Below the pieces are notes generated by a model, which was not told the origin of the DNA, did not search any database, and saw only the letters and a program-made list of their open reading frames with translations. From Gammaproteobacteria bacterium (GTDB lineage: Bacteria; Pseudomonadota; Gammaproteobacteria; Pseudomonadales; Porticoccaceae): a DNA stretch of 64,000 bases. The translations under genes were made by a program, and so were the position numbers. The stretch lies in assembly GCA_018069465.1 (NCBI GenBank), contig JAGPUW010000010.1, forward strand, positions 94,013 to 158,012. Direction: 5' to 3'. Below, in pieces: positions 8,653-17,704 of this stretch. Every line of letters starts with the position of its first letter. Positions within the stretch are counted from its first letter, which is position 1.

Positions 8653-9666
8653 CTATAAAGCGGGAACGCCGGATGTGGTTGAGTGTTCAAAATTGAGTGC
8701 CTGACCCGGATTAACAATGAGATAAGCCGCATGCGCTGCTTGAGCGGCTTCGGAAAAACCACTGAGAATCAGCTTCAGTTTATGGGGGTAGTCGGCAATA
8801 TCGCCGACGGCAAAAATACCCTCGACATTGGTCGCGCAGGTGGTCGGTTCGACCTTAATCACGCCATTGAGAATATCCAGCCCCCAGTCATTGATGGGCC
8901 CCAGTTTGCTGGCCAGACCAAAAAACGATAGCAGGTGGTCGGCTTCGATACGCCGCTCCTCGCCATCCAGGGTTTTGACCACCACGGTGTTGAGCTGGTC
9001 TCCCTCACCTTCGAGCGAGGCCAGTTGATAGGGGATCACCAGCTCAATTTTGCCCTGCTCGGCGAGTGCTTTCATTTGTGCCACCGATTCGGGAATAGCA
9101 CGGAAGCGGTCGCGGCGGTGGATGACGTAAACCTCGGCGGCGACGTCGGCCAGTGACAGCGCCCAGTCGACGGCGGAATCGCCACCGCCAGCAATGACGA
9201 TGCGCTGATCGCGAAAGTTTTCGCGCTTTTGCACCATGTAGTGCACTGAGCTGCCTTCAAATTGCTCAATATTTTCCAGCGGTGGTTTGTTGGGGCCGAA
9301 GGCACCGGCACCGGCGGCGATGATCACCGCGCGGGCTTGAATTTTAAGGCCGGTCGATGTGATCAGTTGCCACAGGTCGCCCACTTTTACTAACTCACAA
9401 ACCTGCTGGTTGAGGTGGATGGTCGGTTTAAAAGGCTCGATTTGCTGTTCCAGACGCTCAATCAAATCGACGGCATTAATGTTGGGTGCGGCGGGGATGT
9501 CAAACAGCGGCTTTTCGGGATACAGAGCGGTGCACTGGCCGCCAGTGGCCGGCAGGGCATCGATAACATGGCAGGACATTTTCAACATGCCGCATTGGAA
9601 AACACTGAACAAACCGATCGGTCCGGCGCCAATGATAGCGACGTCGGTAGTATGTATTTCGCTCAA
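8653..9666 (-). CDS. Ferredoxin--NADP(+) reductase, thioredoxin-reductase-like
   Basis: Flavoprotein of 337 residues that passes electrons between NADPH and ferredoxin. The FAD fold is AIIGAGPIGLFSVF, followed by the family-specific GGQCTALYPEKPLFDIP. The NADP fold is IVIAGGGDSAVDWALSL with HRRDRFRAIPES. The second FAD motif is GIFAVGDIADYP. There is no CxxC redox pair, which separates it from thioredoxin reductase. The start is TTG with AGGA nine bases upstream; no better start lies nearby. The adjacent ferredoxin is its likely partner. Confidence 0.92.
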   Translation of the reverse strand: MSEIHTTDVAIIGAGPIGLFSVFQCGMLKMSCHVIDALPATGGQCTALYPEKPLFDIPAAPNINAVDLIERLEQQIEPFKPTIHLNQQVCELVKVGDLWQLITSTGLKIQARAVIIAAGAGAFGPNKPPLENIEQFEGSSVHYMVQKRENFRDQRIVIAGGGDSAVDWALSLADVAAEVYVIHRRDRFRAIPESVAQMKALAEQGKIELVIPYQLASLEGEGDQLNTVVVKTLDGEERRIEADHLLSFFGLASKLGPINDWGLDILNGVIKVEPTTCATNVEGIFAVGDIADYPHKLKLILSGFSEAAQAAHAAYLIVNPGQALNFEHSTTSGVPAL

Positions 9667-9777
9667 AATAAATTCCTGTGTTGATCGTTTTGGGGCTCAG
9701 TTATTGGCGCAGAAAAAGCTTGCGCAGTCATTCACCGGAGCCGCTGTTAAGCCGCGACGGCCCTGGCGACGCTCAAC

Positions 9778-10635
9778 TTATTCAAAAACGATGGTTTTAT
9801 TTTCGTGCACCAGTACGCGGTCTTCGAGGTGGTAGCGCAAACCTCTGGCCAGTACTGTTTTTTCAACATCTTTACCAATGCGCACCATGTCGTCGATGCT
9901 GTCGTGATGACTAATGCGGGCAACGTCCTGGTCGATAATGGGCCCGGCATCGAGTTCGTCGGTAACGTAGTGGCAGGTGGCACCGATCAGTTTGACCCCT
10001 CTCTCAGCAGCCTGATGGTAGGGCCGGGCACCGACGAAAGCCGGTAAAAAGCTGTGGTGAATATTGATAATTTGTCCCGCGTACAGCGAGCATATTTCTG
10101 GCGGCAATATCTGCATATAGCGCGCGAGGACGATCACATCGGGCTTCATTGCCTCTAGCAGGGCGATGATTCTGGCGAAGTGTTCGGCCTTAGTATCGGC
10201 ATTAACCGGCTCGTAGTGATAGGGCAGTTGGTGCCATTCGACATAACTGCGCAGGTCGTCGTGGTTCGATATTACCCCGGGGATATCAAAGTCCAATTCT
10301 TTGCTGCGCCAGCGATAGAGTAAATCTGACAGGCAGTGGGCCTGCTTGCTGGCTAGCAGGGCGACGCGCTTGGGCTTGGCGGTTTCGGTCAGCCGCCACT
10401 CCATCGCAAAACTCGCGGCAATGGGGGCAAAGCGGGCGCGCAATTCATCGGCACCGTAGGGCAGGGAGTCGGCGGCAATCACCTGTCGGGTAAAAAACCA
10501 GCTGGAGTCGGGGTCGAGATAGTGATTGGCCTCGGTAATCAGGCCGCCCTCATTGGCGAGGAAGGTACTGACGGCCGCCACAATGCCGACTTTGTCGGGG
10601 CAGGCAAGGATCAGGCGATAACTATCTTGGGACAT
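9778..10635 (-). CDS. purU: Formyltetrahydrofolate deformylase
   Basis: Hydrolyses 10-formyl-THF to formate and THF, balancing one-carbon pools and supplying formate for PurT. It has 285 residues, the usual size. An N-terminal ACT domain (about 1-80, SYRLILACPDKVGIVAAVSTFL) is followed by a formyltransferase domain. The catalytic region reads NIHHSFLPAFVGARPYHQA, and the conserved aspartate is in VTDELDAGPIIDQD. A GAGA lies eight bases before the ATG. It lies alone between the reductase and the nitroreductase, about 90-110 bases from each. Confidence 0.95.
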   Translation of the reverse strand: MSQDSYRLILACPDKVGIVAAVSTFLANEGGLITEANHYLDPDSSWFFTRQVIAADSLPYGADELRARFAPIAASFAMEWRLTETAKPKRVALLASKQAHCLSDLLYRWRSKELDFDIPGVISNHDDLRSYVEWHQLPYHYEPVNADTKAEHFARIIALLEAMKPDVIVLARYMQILPPEICSLYAGQIINIHHSFLPAFVGARPYHQAAERGVKLIGATCHYVTDELDAGPIIDQDVARISHHDSIDDMVRIGKDVEKTVLARGLRYHLEDRVLVHENKTIVFE

Positions 10636-10725
10636 GGAATTCTCTTAAAAATTGCGGGGTTATTGTAGCCTTGTTGTTCAGGCTCGTCATGCCTGGCCGG
10701 GCGATTAAAGCCCGCGTGGCGGCGA

Positions 10726-11406
10726 TTACTCGTCGAAACCGGCGAACTGGCAAAACGCATCGACCTCTTCGCGGCCGCTGACCAGGCTGTTGGCGGGGTG
10801 CTCCGGGTCGATATGCCCGAGGGCCATGCCGTTAAAAATAAAGTAGTCTTCGGGAATATCGAGCACCCGGTGCAGGGCTGGCTGCACGTCCTGCCAGAAT
10901 CCCTGGGCGCAGGTGTGCAGGTCAAACTGACGGGCGGCGAGCATTACATTGCCCATGAAAATACCCAGGTCGCCGAGCTGTCCCGGCATCAGCGTGCGGT
11001 GAATGGAAAAAAACAGTCCGACGGGTGCGCCGAAGAAATAAAAATTCTGCATCAACTGCTCGTTGCGCCTGACCTTGTCTTTGCGCTCGATGCCGAGGGC
11101 ATCATAGAGCCCCATGCCGACCTCGTAGCGTCGCGATTTATAGGGCTGAATAAAATTTTCGGCAGGTGTTTGAAATTCTTTTTCCTGGCTGCCAATGGGG
11201 TGTTCTTCGGCAAAGGCGAGGGATTCTTCAACAATGCGATCGAGCTGCTTGCCGCTCACTGCGTGGACATGCCAGGGCTGCATATTGCTGCCGGAGGGGG
11301 CGTGGCGAGCGAGGTCGAGTATCTGGCGCACAGTCTCCTGTGGCACGGGCTGGTCGAGAAAGGCGCGGGCGGAAATGCGGCTGTGTATGGCGTCGGCTAG
11401 TAGCAT
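10726..11406 (-). CDS. Nitroreductase family protein
   Basis: FMN-dependent nitroreductase fold, 226 residues. The N-terminal FMN contact SRISARAFLDQPVP and the region ARHAPSGSNMQPWHVHAV are typical. GQLGDLGIFMGNVMLAARQFDL and FIFNGMALGHIDPEHPAN correspond to the rest of the binding site. The family reduces nitro compounds, quinones or enoates using NAD(P)H; the physiological substrate cannot be read from sequence. It lies 29 bases from rpiA on the same strand, so co-transcription is possible. Confidence 0.88.
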   Translation of the reverse strand: MLLADAIHSRISARAFLDQPVPQETVRQILDLARHAPSGSNMQPWHVHAVSGKQLDRIVEESLAFAEEHPIGSQEKEFQTPAENFIQPYKSRRYEVGMGLYDALGIERKDKVRRNEQLMQNFYFFGAPVGLFFSIHRTLMPGQLGDLGIFMGNVMLAARQFDLHTCAQGFWQDVQPALHRVLDIPEDYFIFNGMALGHIDPEHPANSLVSGREEVDAFCQFAGFDE

Positions 11407-11435
11407 TATTGTTATTTATCCTGATCGGTGGGCAT

Positions 11436-12140
11436 TTAATGAGAGGGCTTAAGTGTTTGCACGCCGTCGATGGTGCTCAAAAACAATAGATCGGCGGGAC
11501 GCAGGGCAAACAAGCCGTTGGTCACCACGCCGGTAATGTTATTGAGTTTTTCTTCCAGCGCTTTGGGCGTGGCGATGGGATGCAGGCGTTGAATATCGAG
11601 AATAACATTGCCGTTATCGGTGACTACGCCCTGACGATAGACCGCTTCGCCGCCGAGTTTGAAAATCTCCCGCGCCACATAGCTGCGCGCCATGGGGATG
11701 ACTTCCACGGGTACGGCAAAGTCGCCGAGGTGGTCGACAAGTTTGCTTTGGTCGGCGATGCAGACAAATTCTTCTGCGGCAGCGGCAATAATTTTCTCTC
11801 GGGTCAATGCCCCGCCGCCGCCTTTAATGAGCTCTAGTGCCGGGTTGGCTTCATCGGCCCCATCGACATAAATTTGCACACCACCGGTATTATTTAGCTC
11901 AAATACCGAGATGCCGTGGTCGCGCAGGCGCTGGGCGCTGGCCTCTGAACTGGCGACCGTGCCTTTTAGCCGGCCTTTGTGCTGGGCTAATAGGTCGATA
12001 AAACAGTTGGCCGTTGAGCCAGTGCCAATGCCGAGGTAGCTGTCGTCTTCGAGATTTTTTAGTACGTAGTCGATGGCGGCCTGGGCGGCGGCTTGTTTCA
12101 ACTGGTCTTGCTTGCTGACTTGTGACCGTTTTAGTGACAT
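11436..12140 (-). CDS. rpiA: Ribose-5-phosphate isomerase A
   Basis: Interconverts ribose-5-phosphate and ribulose-5-phosphate in the pentose phosphate pathway. Motifs: [15 protein letters not shown] (phosphate binding), [26 protein letters not shown] (catalytic Asp and Lys region). The start [11 protein letters not shown] at 12140 is preferred over an upstream in-frame ATG at 12206 because GGAG lies nine bases before it and the protein is then about 234 residues, near the usual 219. It diverges from ilvA across about 170 bases; rpiA and ilvA are commonly neighbours in this class. Confidence 0.95.
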   Translation of the reverse strand: MSLKRSQVSKQDQLKQAAAQAAIDYVLKNLEDDSYLGIGTGSTANCFIDLLAQHKGRLKGTVASSEASAQRLRDHGISVFELNNTGGVQIYVDGADEANPALELIKGGGGALTREKIIAAAAEEFVCIADQSKLVDHLGDFAVPVEVIPMARSYVAREIFKLGGEAVYRQGVVTDNGNVILDIQRLHPIATPKALEEKLNNITGVVTNGLFALRPADLLFLSTIDGVQTLKPSH

Positions 12141-12313
12141 GGCAATCTCCGACAGTGGGTGGCCATTATATCCGAGCCGGGAATGGCTGAGTGCGGGCAA
12201 TTGCATTGATTTATCGGCTAACGCTGGTGTTCATGCCTACGAAAAATTACGATTGCGCCTGAGCACTCCCGCAGCGCAAACAATCATCGGCAACTATTAG
12301 TGGAAACAAAGGC

Positions 12314-13834
12314 ATGCCCAAAAGCTATGTGAAAAGAATTCTCGATGCGCGCATTTACGATCTGGCCGTAGAAACGCCGATCGATGAAGCGCCATTGATT
12401 TCGGCACGCCTCGATAACCGGGTACTGTTAAAGCGTGAAGATTTACAGCCGGTGTTTTCCTTCAAACTGCGCGGTGCCTACAACAAAATGCTCAAGCTCA
12501 GTGACAGCGAGCGGGCAGCGGGGGTGATTGCGGCCTCGGCGGGCAATCACGCACAGGGCCTGGCGATGGCGGCGAAAAAAATGGGTGTCAAAGCGACCAT
12601 CGTCATGCCTCGCACTACGCCACAAATTAAAATCGATGCGGTGCGCTCACGGGGTGCGAAGGTGGTGTTGCAGGGCGATACCTACGATGCGGCTGCTGAG
12701 CATGCACAGAAACTGGTGGCCGAAAAAGGTCTGGTCTATATCCACCCCTTTGATGACCCCGATGTTATTGCCGGGCAGGGCACGGTGGCGGTGGAAATTC
12801 TTCGCCAGCACACCGGGCCGCTGAACGCGATCTTTGTGCCGGTCGGTGGCGGCGGACTCTGTGCGGGCATCGTCGCCTACGTTAAATATGTGCGCCCGGA
12901 TATTAAAGTGATCGCGGTGGAATCTGCAGATGCCGCGTGTCTGGCGGCGGCGATGGAAAAAGGCCGCCGGGTGAGGCTGAAAGATGTCGGGCTTTTTGCC
13001 GATGGCACCGCCGTGGCGCAAATCGGCAAGGAGACGTTTCGAATACTGCGCGATAGTATCGATGGGGTGATTACCGTGTCGACCGACGAAATATGCGCGG
13101 CGATTAAAGATATTTTTGATGACACCCGTTCGATCTGCGAGCCCTCCGGTGCTCTCGGTCTGGCCGGGCTAAAAAAATATGTGCAGCAAAGCGGCTGTAC
13201 GGGTGAAACATTACTGGCGATAGACAGCGGCGCCAATATGAATTTTGATCGCCTGCGCTATATTTCTGAGCGCACCGAAATTGGTGAAAAGCGCGAAGCG
13301 GTTTTGGCGGTGACCATTCCCGAAAAGCCCGGCAGCTTTAAGCGCTTCTGTCAGGCGCTGAGCCAACGCATGGTCACCGAGTTTAATTATCGCTACGCGG
13401 ATGCGGGTGATGCGCATATTTTTGTCGGCATTCAGGTCACCTCCGATGCCGACCGCCAGTCTTTGGTCGATGACCTGCTAGCCAAAGATTATGCCGTGGT
13501 GGATATGACCGAAAATGAAATAGCGAAATTGCACATCCGCTACATGGTTGGTGGTCGCGCCCCGGAAATTGCCGACGAGGTGGTTTACCGCTTTGAGTTC
13601 CCCGAGCGCCCGGGTGCCCTGTCAAACTTCTTGGGCAAGCTCGGTGGGCGCTGGAATATTTCGATGTTCCACTACCGCAACCATGGTTCTGCCTACGGAC
13701 GAGTGCTGGTTGGCCTGCAGGTGCCGGTCAAAGAGCGCGCTGATGTCGGCGCTTTCCTCGATGCCCTGCAATACCCCTATCACGAAGAGACAGATAACGA
13801 CGCCTACCGCTTTTTCCTCGGGCAATCACAATAG
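12314..13834 (+). CDS. ilvA: Threonine ammonia-lyase, biosynthetic
   Basis: First enzyme of isoleucine synthesis: threonine to 2-oxobutanoate. The PLP lysine is in VFSFKLRGAYNKM, and the PLP phosphate loop is VGGGGLCAGI. After the catalytic domain (about 1-320) come two ACT-like regulatory domains, one beginning VLAVTIPEKPGSFKRF and the other YRFEFPERPGALSNFL, which in the family bind isoleucine and valine. At 506 residues it matches the long, feedback-regulated form. It is convergent with pyk, with only 13 bases between the stops. Confidence 0.96.
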   Translation: MPKSYVKRILDARIYDLAVETPIDEAPLISARLDNRVLLKREDLQPVFSFKLRGAYNKMLKLSDSERAAGVIAASAGNHAQGLAMAAKKMGVKATIVMPRTTPQIKIDAVRSRGAKVVLQGDTYDAAAEHAQKLVAEKGLVYIHPFDDPDVIAGQGTVAVEILRQHTGPLNAIFVPVGGGGLCAGIVAYVKYVRPDIKVIAVESADAACLAAAMEKGRRVRLKDVGLFADGTAVAQIGKETFRILRDSIDGVITVSTDEICAAIKDIFDDTRSICEPSGALGLAGLKKYVQQSGCTGETLLAIDSGANMNFDRLRYISERTEIGEKREAVLAVTIPEKPGSFKRFCQALSQRMVTEFNYRYADAGDAHIFVGIQVTSDADRQSLVDDLLAKDYAVVDMTENEIAKLHIRYMVGGRAPEIADEVVYRFEFPERPGALSNFLGKLGGRWNISMFHYRNHGSAYGRVLVGLQVPVKERADVGAFLDALQYPYHEETDNDAYRFFLGQSQ

Positions 13835-13847
13835 CGTTGAGTCCAAT

Positions 13848-15278
13848 TTAGGCTTTAGATGGAGCGTCTATTTTAAGGCTGCCGAGGCTGCGAATTTGAA
13901 TCGCGTCGATATTGGCGCGACTTAACGTGTCGGAAATAACCACCACCTTGTCGTCGCTGGAGAAGTCGTCCCGTTGCAATAATATTTCCGCTGCCGCTGC
14001 GAGCATGATTTCGGGGTTGTCATTAAAGTCGATGCGATAGCTGCGCACGTTGCGATTTAGCACCAGCTGGCGGTGGGTGTGCTCATCGAATGAAAAGGCG
14101 CAGATGACCGGTGTTTGCGGGTGGCAGTTGGTTACGTAGTTGGCCATGCGACCGGTCTTAGTCGGCACTATCATGCCCTTAGCGCCAATCGATTCAGCCA
14201 GGCGCACGGCGGCGGCGGAGATCTGCTGCTTGTCGTTGTCGAGAATCAGATCGTCGCTGAATAATAAACCCCGACTTTTTTCGATGGAGCGGGCGATGCG
14301 GTCGAGGGTTTCAACGCAGCGCACCGGGTATTTGCCGATGGTGGTCTCGCCCGACAACATGATGGCATCGGCCTCTTCGTAAACAGCATTGGCTACGTCG
14401 GTGACTTCCGCTCGGGTTGGCGTGGGGTTGTCGATCATGGATTCAAGCATGTGCGTTGCGACAATAACGCGTTTACCGTGGATGGCACATTGGCGAATGA
14501 TCCGTCGCTGCACCCGAGGCAAAATTTCGAGGGGGATTTCAACACCGAGGTCGCCACGCGCCACCATGATGCCGTCACTGGCGGCGATAATATCCTCTAA
14601 GTTTTCAAGCCCTTCCTGATCTTCAATCTTGGCTATAATTTTGATCTTTTTAATATCATCGCCGAGTAATTGCTGCAGCTCGGCGATGTCGCTGGCGCGG
14701 CGCACGAAGGACAGCGCGATGAAGTCGACCTGCTGGGCCCTGGCAAAGGCGATATCCTTTTTATCTTTTTCTGTAATGGCGGGCAACTTGACGCGAACGC
14801 CCGGTAAATTAACGTGCTTTTTACTTTTTAATACGCCGCCGTCGATAACCTGGCATTTCATTCGTTGTTCATTTTTTTCCAGTACTTGAAGGTTAATCAA
14901 ACCATTGTCGAGGATGATTTTGTCCCCGACATTGACGTCATCAATCAGCTCTTTGTAGTTGATAAGAATAGTGTTTTCGTCAATTTTATTCTCGCTATCG
15001 GTCACCACAGAAACAATACTGCCCTCGACCAGTGGGTGCTCACCCTCGATGTCGCTAGTGCGGATTTCAGGCCCCTGAGTGTCGAGTAATATCGCGATCG
15101 TTTGTGTGCGTGTTTTGTTGAGCTGCTGAATATGGGCAATAACTTCAGCGGTGGAGTTGTGCTCGCCATGGGACATATTTAGGCGGGCCACATTCATACC
15201 GGCGTCTGCTAATCCTGTAAGCATTTCCAGCGAACTCGTCGCCGGGCCAATGGTGCAAATGATTTTGGTCTTTCTCAT
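13848..15278 (-). CDS. pyk: Pyruvate kinase
   Basis: Last step of glycolysis: PEP and ADP to pyruvate and ATP. It begins RKTKIICTIGPATSS. ARLNMSHGEH, the catalytic lysine region IIAKIEDQEGLENL and the metal site MVARGDLGVEIP are all present. Threonine/Mg and hinge motifs follow in SGETTIGKYPVRCVETL. The 476 residues fit the usual 470-480. The C-terminal domain has the allosteric-site fold (MIVPTKTGRMANYVTNCHP). No neighbour clearly shares an operon with it. Confidence 0.96.
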   Translation of the reverse strand: MRKTKIICTIGPATSSLEMLTGLADAGMNVARLNMSHGEHNSTAEVIAHIQQLNKTRTQTIAILLDTQGPEIRTSDIEGEHPLVEGSIVSVVTDSENKIDENTILINYKELIDDVNVGDKIILDNGLINLQVLEKNEQRMKCQVIDGGVLKSKKHVNLPGVRVKLPAITEKDKKDIAFARAQQVDFIALSFVRRASDIAELQQLLGDDIKKIKIIAKIEDQEGLENLEDIIAASDGIMVARGDLGVEIPLEILPRVQRRIIRQCAIHGKRVIVATHMLESMIDNPTPTRAEVTDVANAVYEEADAIMLSGETTIGKYPVRCVETLDRIARSIEKSRGLLFSDDLILDNDKQQISAAAVRLAESIGAKGMIVPTKTGRMANYVTNCHPQTPVICAFSFDEHTHRQLVLNRNVRSYRIDFNDNPEIMLAAAAEILLQRDDFSSDDKVVVISDTLSRANIDAIQIRSLGSLKIDAPSKA

Positions 15279-15311
15279 CGTCTATCCTTGCGTGGCGTAA
15301 GTGCTGTTGAG

Positions 15312-15935
15312 TTAGGTCGAAGGTCGGTTCTTGATATTGTTTTTAATGCAAATCAGCTCGCGATCGGTGGCGATAATATCGAGGGGGATATCCCAGTTTT
15401 GCGCCTGCAGTTGCTCGACTTCCTGGCAGTGGTGGGCGAGGCCGATTAACAGTGGCCGCTTCAGGTCGCTATTGTTGAGCCGGGCGAGAGTGCGGTCGTA
15501 GAAGCCACCGCCCATGCCCATGCGATTGCCGTAGCGGTCAAAGCCGACCAGCGGTAATAAAATAATATCTAGTGTCCAGACAGGGGCCACGGGGTTGCGC
15601 TTGAGTCGGGGTTCGGCAATGCCAAAACGATTGGTACACAGCTCGGGCTGATTGCGATGGCTGGTGAAGTACAGGCGATTGTGTTTCAAGGGGTGCAGCA
15701 CCGGCAGGTAAATATGCTGACCGCGCTTTTCAGCCCTGTCGATGGCAATGTGGGGGGATATTTCACCGTCATTGGCCAAATAATAGGCGATGCGCTGGGC
15801 GCGTTGGAATGCTTGAAGTTGGCGGAGATGGCGGCTGATAGCGGTGGCGGCGTGGCGCTGTTGCCGGGCAGAGAGGGAGCGTCGTCGTTGGCGTAAGGCG
15901 CTGCGATTGTCGAGGCTTTTACTGGCGATGCTCAA
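15312..15935 (-). CDS. fau: 5-formyltetrahydrofolate cyclo-ligase
   Basis: ATP-dependent conversion of 5-formyl-THF to 5,10-methenyl-THF. The ATP/substrate motifs are visible as LPLVGFDRYGNRMGMGGGFYDRTL and the N-terminal basic region LRQRRRSLSARQQ. The frame stays open to a TTG at 16025, but those first codons are the 3' arm of the 6S RNA. A TTG at 15935 (LSIASKSLDNRS) gives about 207 residues, near the family's 190-200, though AGAGG lies only two bases before it. Start choice is therefore uncertain. Adjacency to 6S RNA and zapA is a classic gammaproteobacterial arrangement. Confidence 0.88.
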   Translation of the reverse strand: MSIASKSLDNRSALRQRRRSLSARQQRHAATAISRHLRQLQAFQRAQRIAYYLANDGEISPHIAIDRAEKRGQHIYLPVLHPLKHNRLYFTSHRNQPELCTNRFGIAEPRLKRNPVAPVWTLDIILLPLVGFDRYGNRMGMGGGFYDRTLARLNNSDLKRPLLIGLAHHCQEVEQLQAQNWDIPLDIIATDRELICIKNNIKNRPST

Positions 15936-15975
15936 TACCTCTGGCCATCGTTTGGTAACTGGCGAGGGTGAAATA

Positions 15976-16147
15976 AAAGGCCCGGGAGTGCCGCTGTCAA
16001 TGTGGCCCTGAACCCGACGGTTCAAGGTGGGGGACGCTGTAAAACATTAGGCTCTCCGTCAAGCGGATATGCACACCAGTAGTACAGGTAATCCTCCTAG
16101 GTGTAAAAATCGGCTCAAGAACTTCTTGACTGGCAAACACCCCAGGT
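15976..16147 (-). ncRNA. ssrS: 6S RNA
   Basis: The transcript read on the minus strand matches 6S RNA in sequence blocks and position. Conserved pieces include TTGAGCCGATTTTTACACC near the 5' side, GAGAGCCTAATGTTTTACAGC, and CACCTTGAACC-GGGTTCAGGG. The ends close a long stem: CCTGGGGTG pairs with CACTCCCGGG. The 3' end is followed by a T-rich stretch (AAATAAAAGG on the plus strand). 6S RNA binds sigma-70 RNA polymerase in stationary phase by mimicking an open promoter. Its 3' third overlaps the open frame upstream of fau. Ends are estimates to within a few bases. Confidence 0.9.
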
Positions 16148-16153
16148 CGCTGC

Positions 16154-16159
16154 ATTATA
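16154..16159 (-). promoter_or_regulatory. -10 box of the 6S RNA promoter
   Basis: On the minus strand, a consensus TATAAT lies seven bases upstream of the estimated 6S RNA 5' end. The -35 region is not close to consensus. Confidence 0.6.
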
Positions 16160-16229
16160 GCCTAGCGCGCAGAGATGGGAATGTCTTAAGTCAGTGCGAG
16201 TGTGTCTTTGTTATCAGTTGGTGCGCTAA

Positions 16230-16535
16230 TCAGCTCGATGATGAGAGCGCTTGAAGTGCCTGAAAGACTTTATTGTCGAGGCGTTCGAGATCTTCGCTAT
16301 TGGCCTCGTTTTTGGTGGCCCGGTGTTGAGTTTCCAGCAAGTCATAGGACAGGTTGAGTGCGGCCATAATGGCAATGCGCTCCAGGCCAATAACGCTACC
16401 ACCCTGGCGAATAGTGCGCATGCGTTGATCGAGTTCAAGGGCGGCGCGCAGCAGGGCGTCGCGTTGGTCGGGGGGGCATTGCACCTGGTACTCTTTGTCG
16501 AGCACCAGAATAGTGACGGTTTCGCTTGTGCTCAT
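16230..16535 (-). CDS. zapA: Cell division protein ZapA
   Basis: Small FtsZ-associated protein that bundles and stabilises FtsZ filaments at midcell. It has 101 residues. The N-terminal beta domain (VTILVLDKEYQVQCPPDQRD) and the helix region LDQRMRTIRQGG, followed by GLERIAIMAALNLSYDLL, match ZapA. The C-terminal part is a coiled coil. It lies 20 bases downstream of the small coiled-coil gene and about 80 bases upstream of the 6S RNA promoter, the standard gammaproteobacterial order. Confidence 0.93.
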   Translation of the reverse strand: MSTSETVTILVLDKEYQVQCPPDQRDALLRAALELDQRMRTIRQGGSVIGLERIAIMAALNLSYDLLETQHRATKNEANSEDLERLDNKVFQALQALSSSS

Positions 16536-16555
16536 TAGTCTTTACTCACAGGCGA

Positions 16556-16765
16556 TTAAGCTTCGGTATTGAGGGCTTTGAGACGGCTAATCATGCTTTC
16601 GACACGCGATCGCGCCTGTTCGGTTTTTTCCATGAGCTGACCCTTTTCTCGCAATAAAGTCGACTCGCGCTGACGCAGCCCGGTGTTTTCTTTTTGCAGG
16701 CGCTCACTCAGTTCGACGAGCTGATCGATTTTGTTTTCCAGGTCGGATAGTGGGTCACTACTCAT
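16556..16765 (-). CDS. Small coiled-coil protein (TIGR02449-like, ZapB-like)
   Basis: A 69-residue protein that is almost entirely coiled coil: heptads run from LENKIDQLVELSERLQKEN through RSRVESMISRLKAL. Short proteins of this kind are regularly found directly upstream of zapA in Pseudomonas and relatives, and resemble ZapB. A role in division with ZapA is inferred from position and shape. No clear Shine-Dalgarno precedes the ATG. Confidence 0.8.
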   Translation of the reverse strand: MSSDPLSDLENKIDQLVELSERLQKENTGLRQRESTLLREKGQLMEKTEQARSRVESMISRLKALNTEA

Positions 16766-16955
16766 AGCTGTATTTTGAAATTACCAGGTCATCGAGGATA
16801 TCTGGCTAACTATAGAGGCGATCACGCGTACGGGTCAATAATCTTCATGTCGATTCGAGCATTAATCGCTTACTTCGCCAGTGAGGGATATTGCATGGGC
16901 CGCTGTTTACAGCAAAGGCAGTGCTAGAATGCGACTTTTTAAGGGAAGCTTAGCG

Positions 16956-17534
16956 ATGGATTTTGAACACTACTGCCGTGCTTTTAGCGTGGCTGGATTA
17001 ACCACGAACCCGGCTGAACTACAGGCTGTACTCTGTGGTCGACTCAGTGGTGGGCAGCGTTTGGCGGACACTAAAGTGCTGGAGGTCGCCGCTGACCTGC
17101 TCGATGCGAGTGCCAGCAGCATGGCCGCCATACGAGGCGATGTGCTTGGACTCTATAAAAAAACCGCCGAGCAGCTGGAAGATGGCAGCGGGGTGTTTGA
17201 ATTGCTATTGCCCGATGATGACGACTCGCTGCACGAGCGTATTGAAACCTTGAGCCAATGGTGCCAGAACTATCTCTCCGGCCTCGGCCAGTCGGGTCTA
17301 TCGGGCGACGCACCACTGGCCGCTGATGTGTCGGAAGCGATGCGGGATCTCGCGGCCATTGCCATGGCCGATAGTGGTAATAGTGACGATGAGCTGGACC
17401 CCTATGCCAGCTCCATTGATGAGCAGGATGAAGCCAGCTTTTTTGAGCTGGTTGAGTATGTTCGCGTCGCGGTGACTTTGATATATGCCGAAATTAAGGA
17501 TATGAGTAAGCCCAAAGGTAAAACCTTGCATTGA
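16956..17534 (+). CDS. ygfB: YgfB / UPF0149 family protein
   Basis: A 192-residue acidic protein of the UPF0149 (YecA/YgfB) family. FEHYCRAFSVAGLTTNPAELQAVLCGRLSGG and the C-terminal ASFFELVEYVRVAVTLIYAEI are typical. In Pseudomonas, YgfB affects expression of the ampDh3 amidase and beta-lactam resistance; here the role is not known. The start at 16956 is chosen over an earlier in-frame ATG because AGGGA lies upstream and the family begins near this residue. Normally pepP follows directly, but here chemotaxis genes intervene. Confidence 0.9.
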   Translation: MDFEHYCRAFSVAGLTTNPAELQAVLCGRLSGGQRLADTKVLEVAADLLDASASSMAAIRGDVLGLYKKTAEQLEDGSGVFELLLPDDDDSLHERIETLSQWCQNYLSGLGQSGLSGDAPLAADVSEAMRDLAAIAMADSGNSDDELDPYASSIDEQDEASFFELVEYVRVAVTLIYAEIKDMSKPKGKTLH

Positions 17535-17704
17535 GCCTGGGTTTGTTTCTCGGCGGGCAAACATTGCGCTTGTTCGCATTATCCGCTTCCGCCTCTGGCT
17601 GGGTGCATAAGCGATAGATGCAGATCAAGTGCCGTGAAGAATAAAAACCAATAATAAGGCCGTTCAAAAGCGTGCTCATAATGGGTAAACGGGGAATGTA
17701 GAAA

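Noticed and set aside
14456..14476. TGCGACAATAA sequence similar to the P450/receptor half-sites
   Set aside because: It lies inside pyk coding sequence without a partner arm and is probably chance.
15936..16025. Extended N-terminus of 5-formyl-THF cyclo-ligase
   Set aside because: These codons overlap the 6S RNA 3' arm and have no counterpart in the enzyme family.
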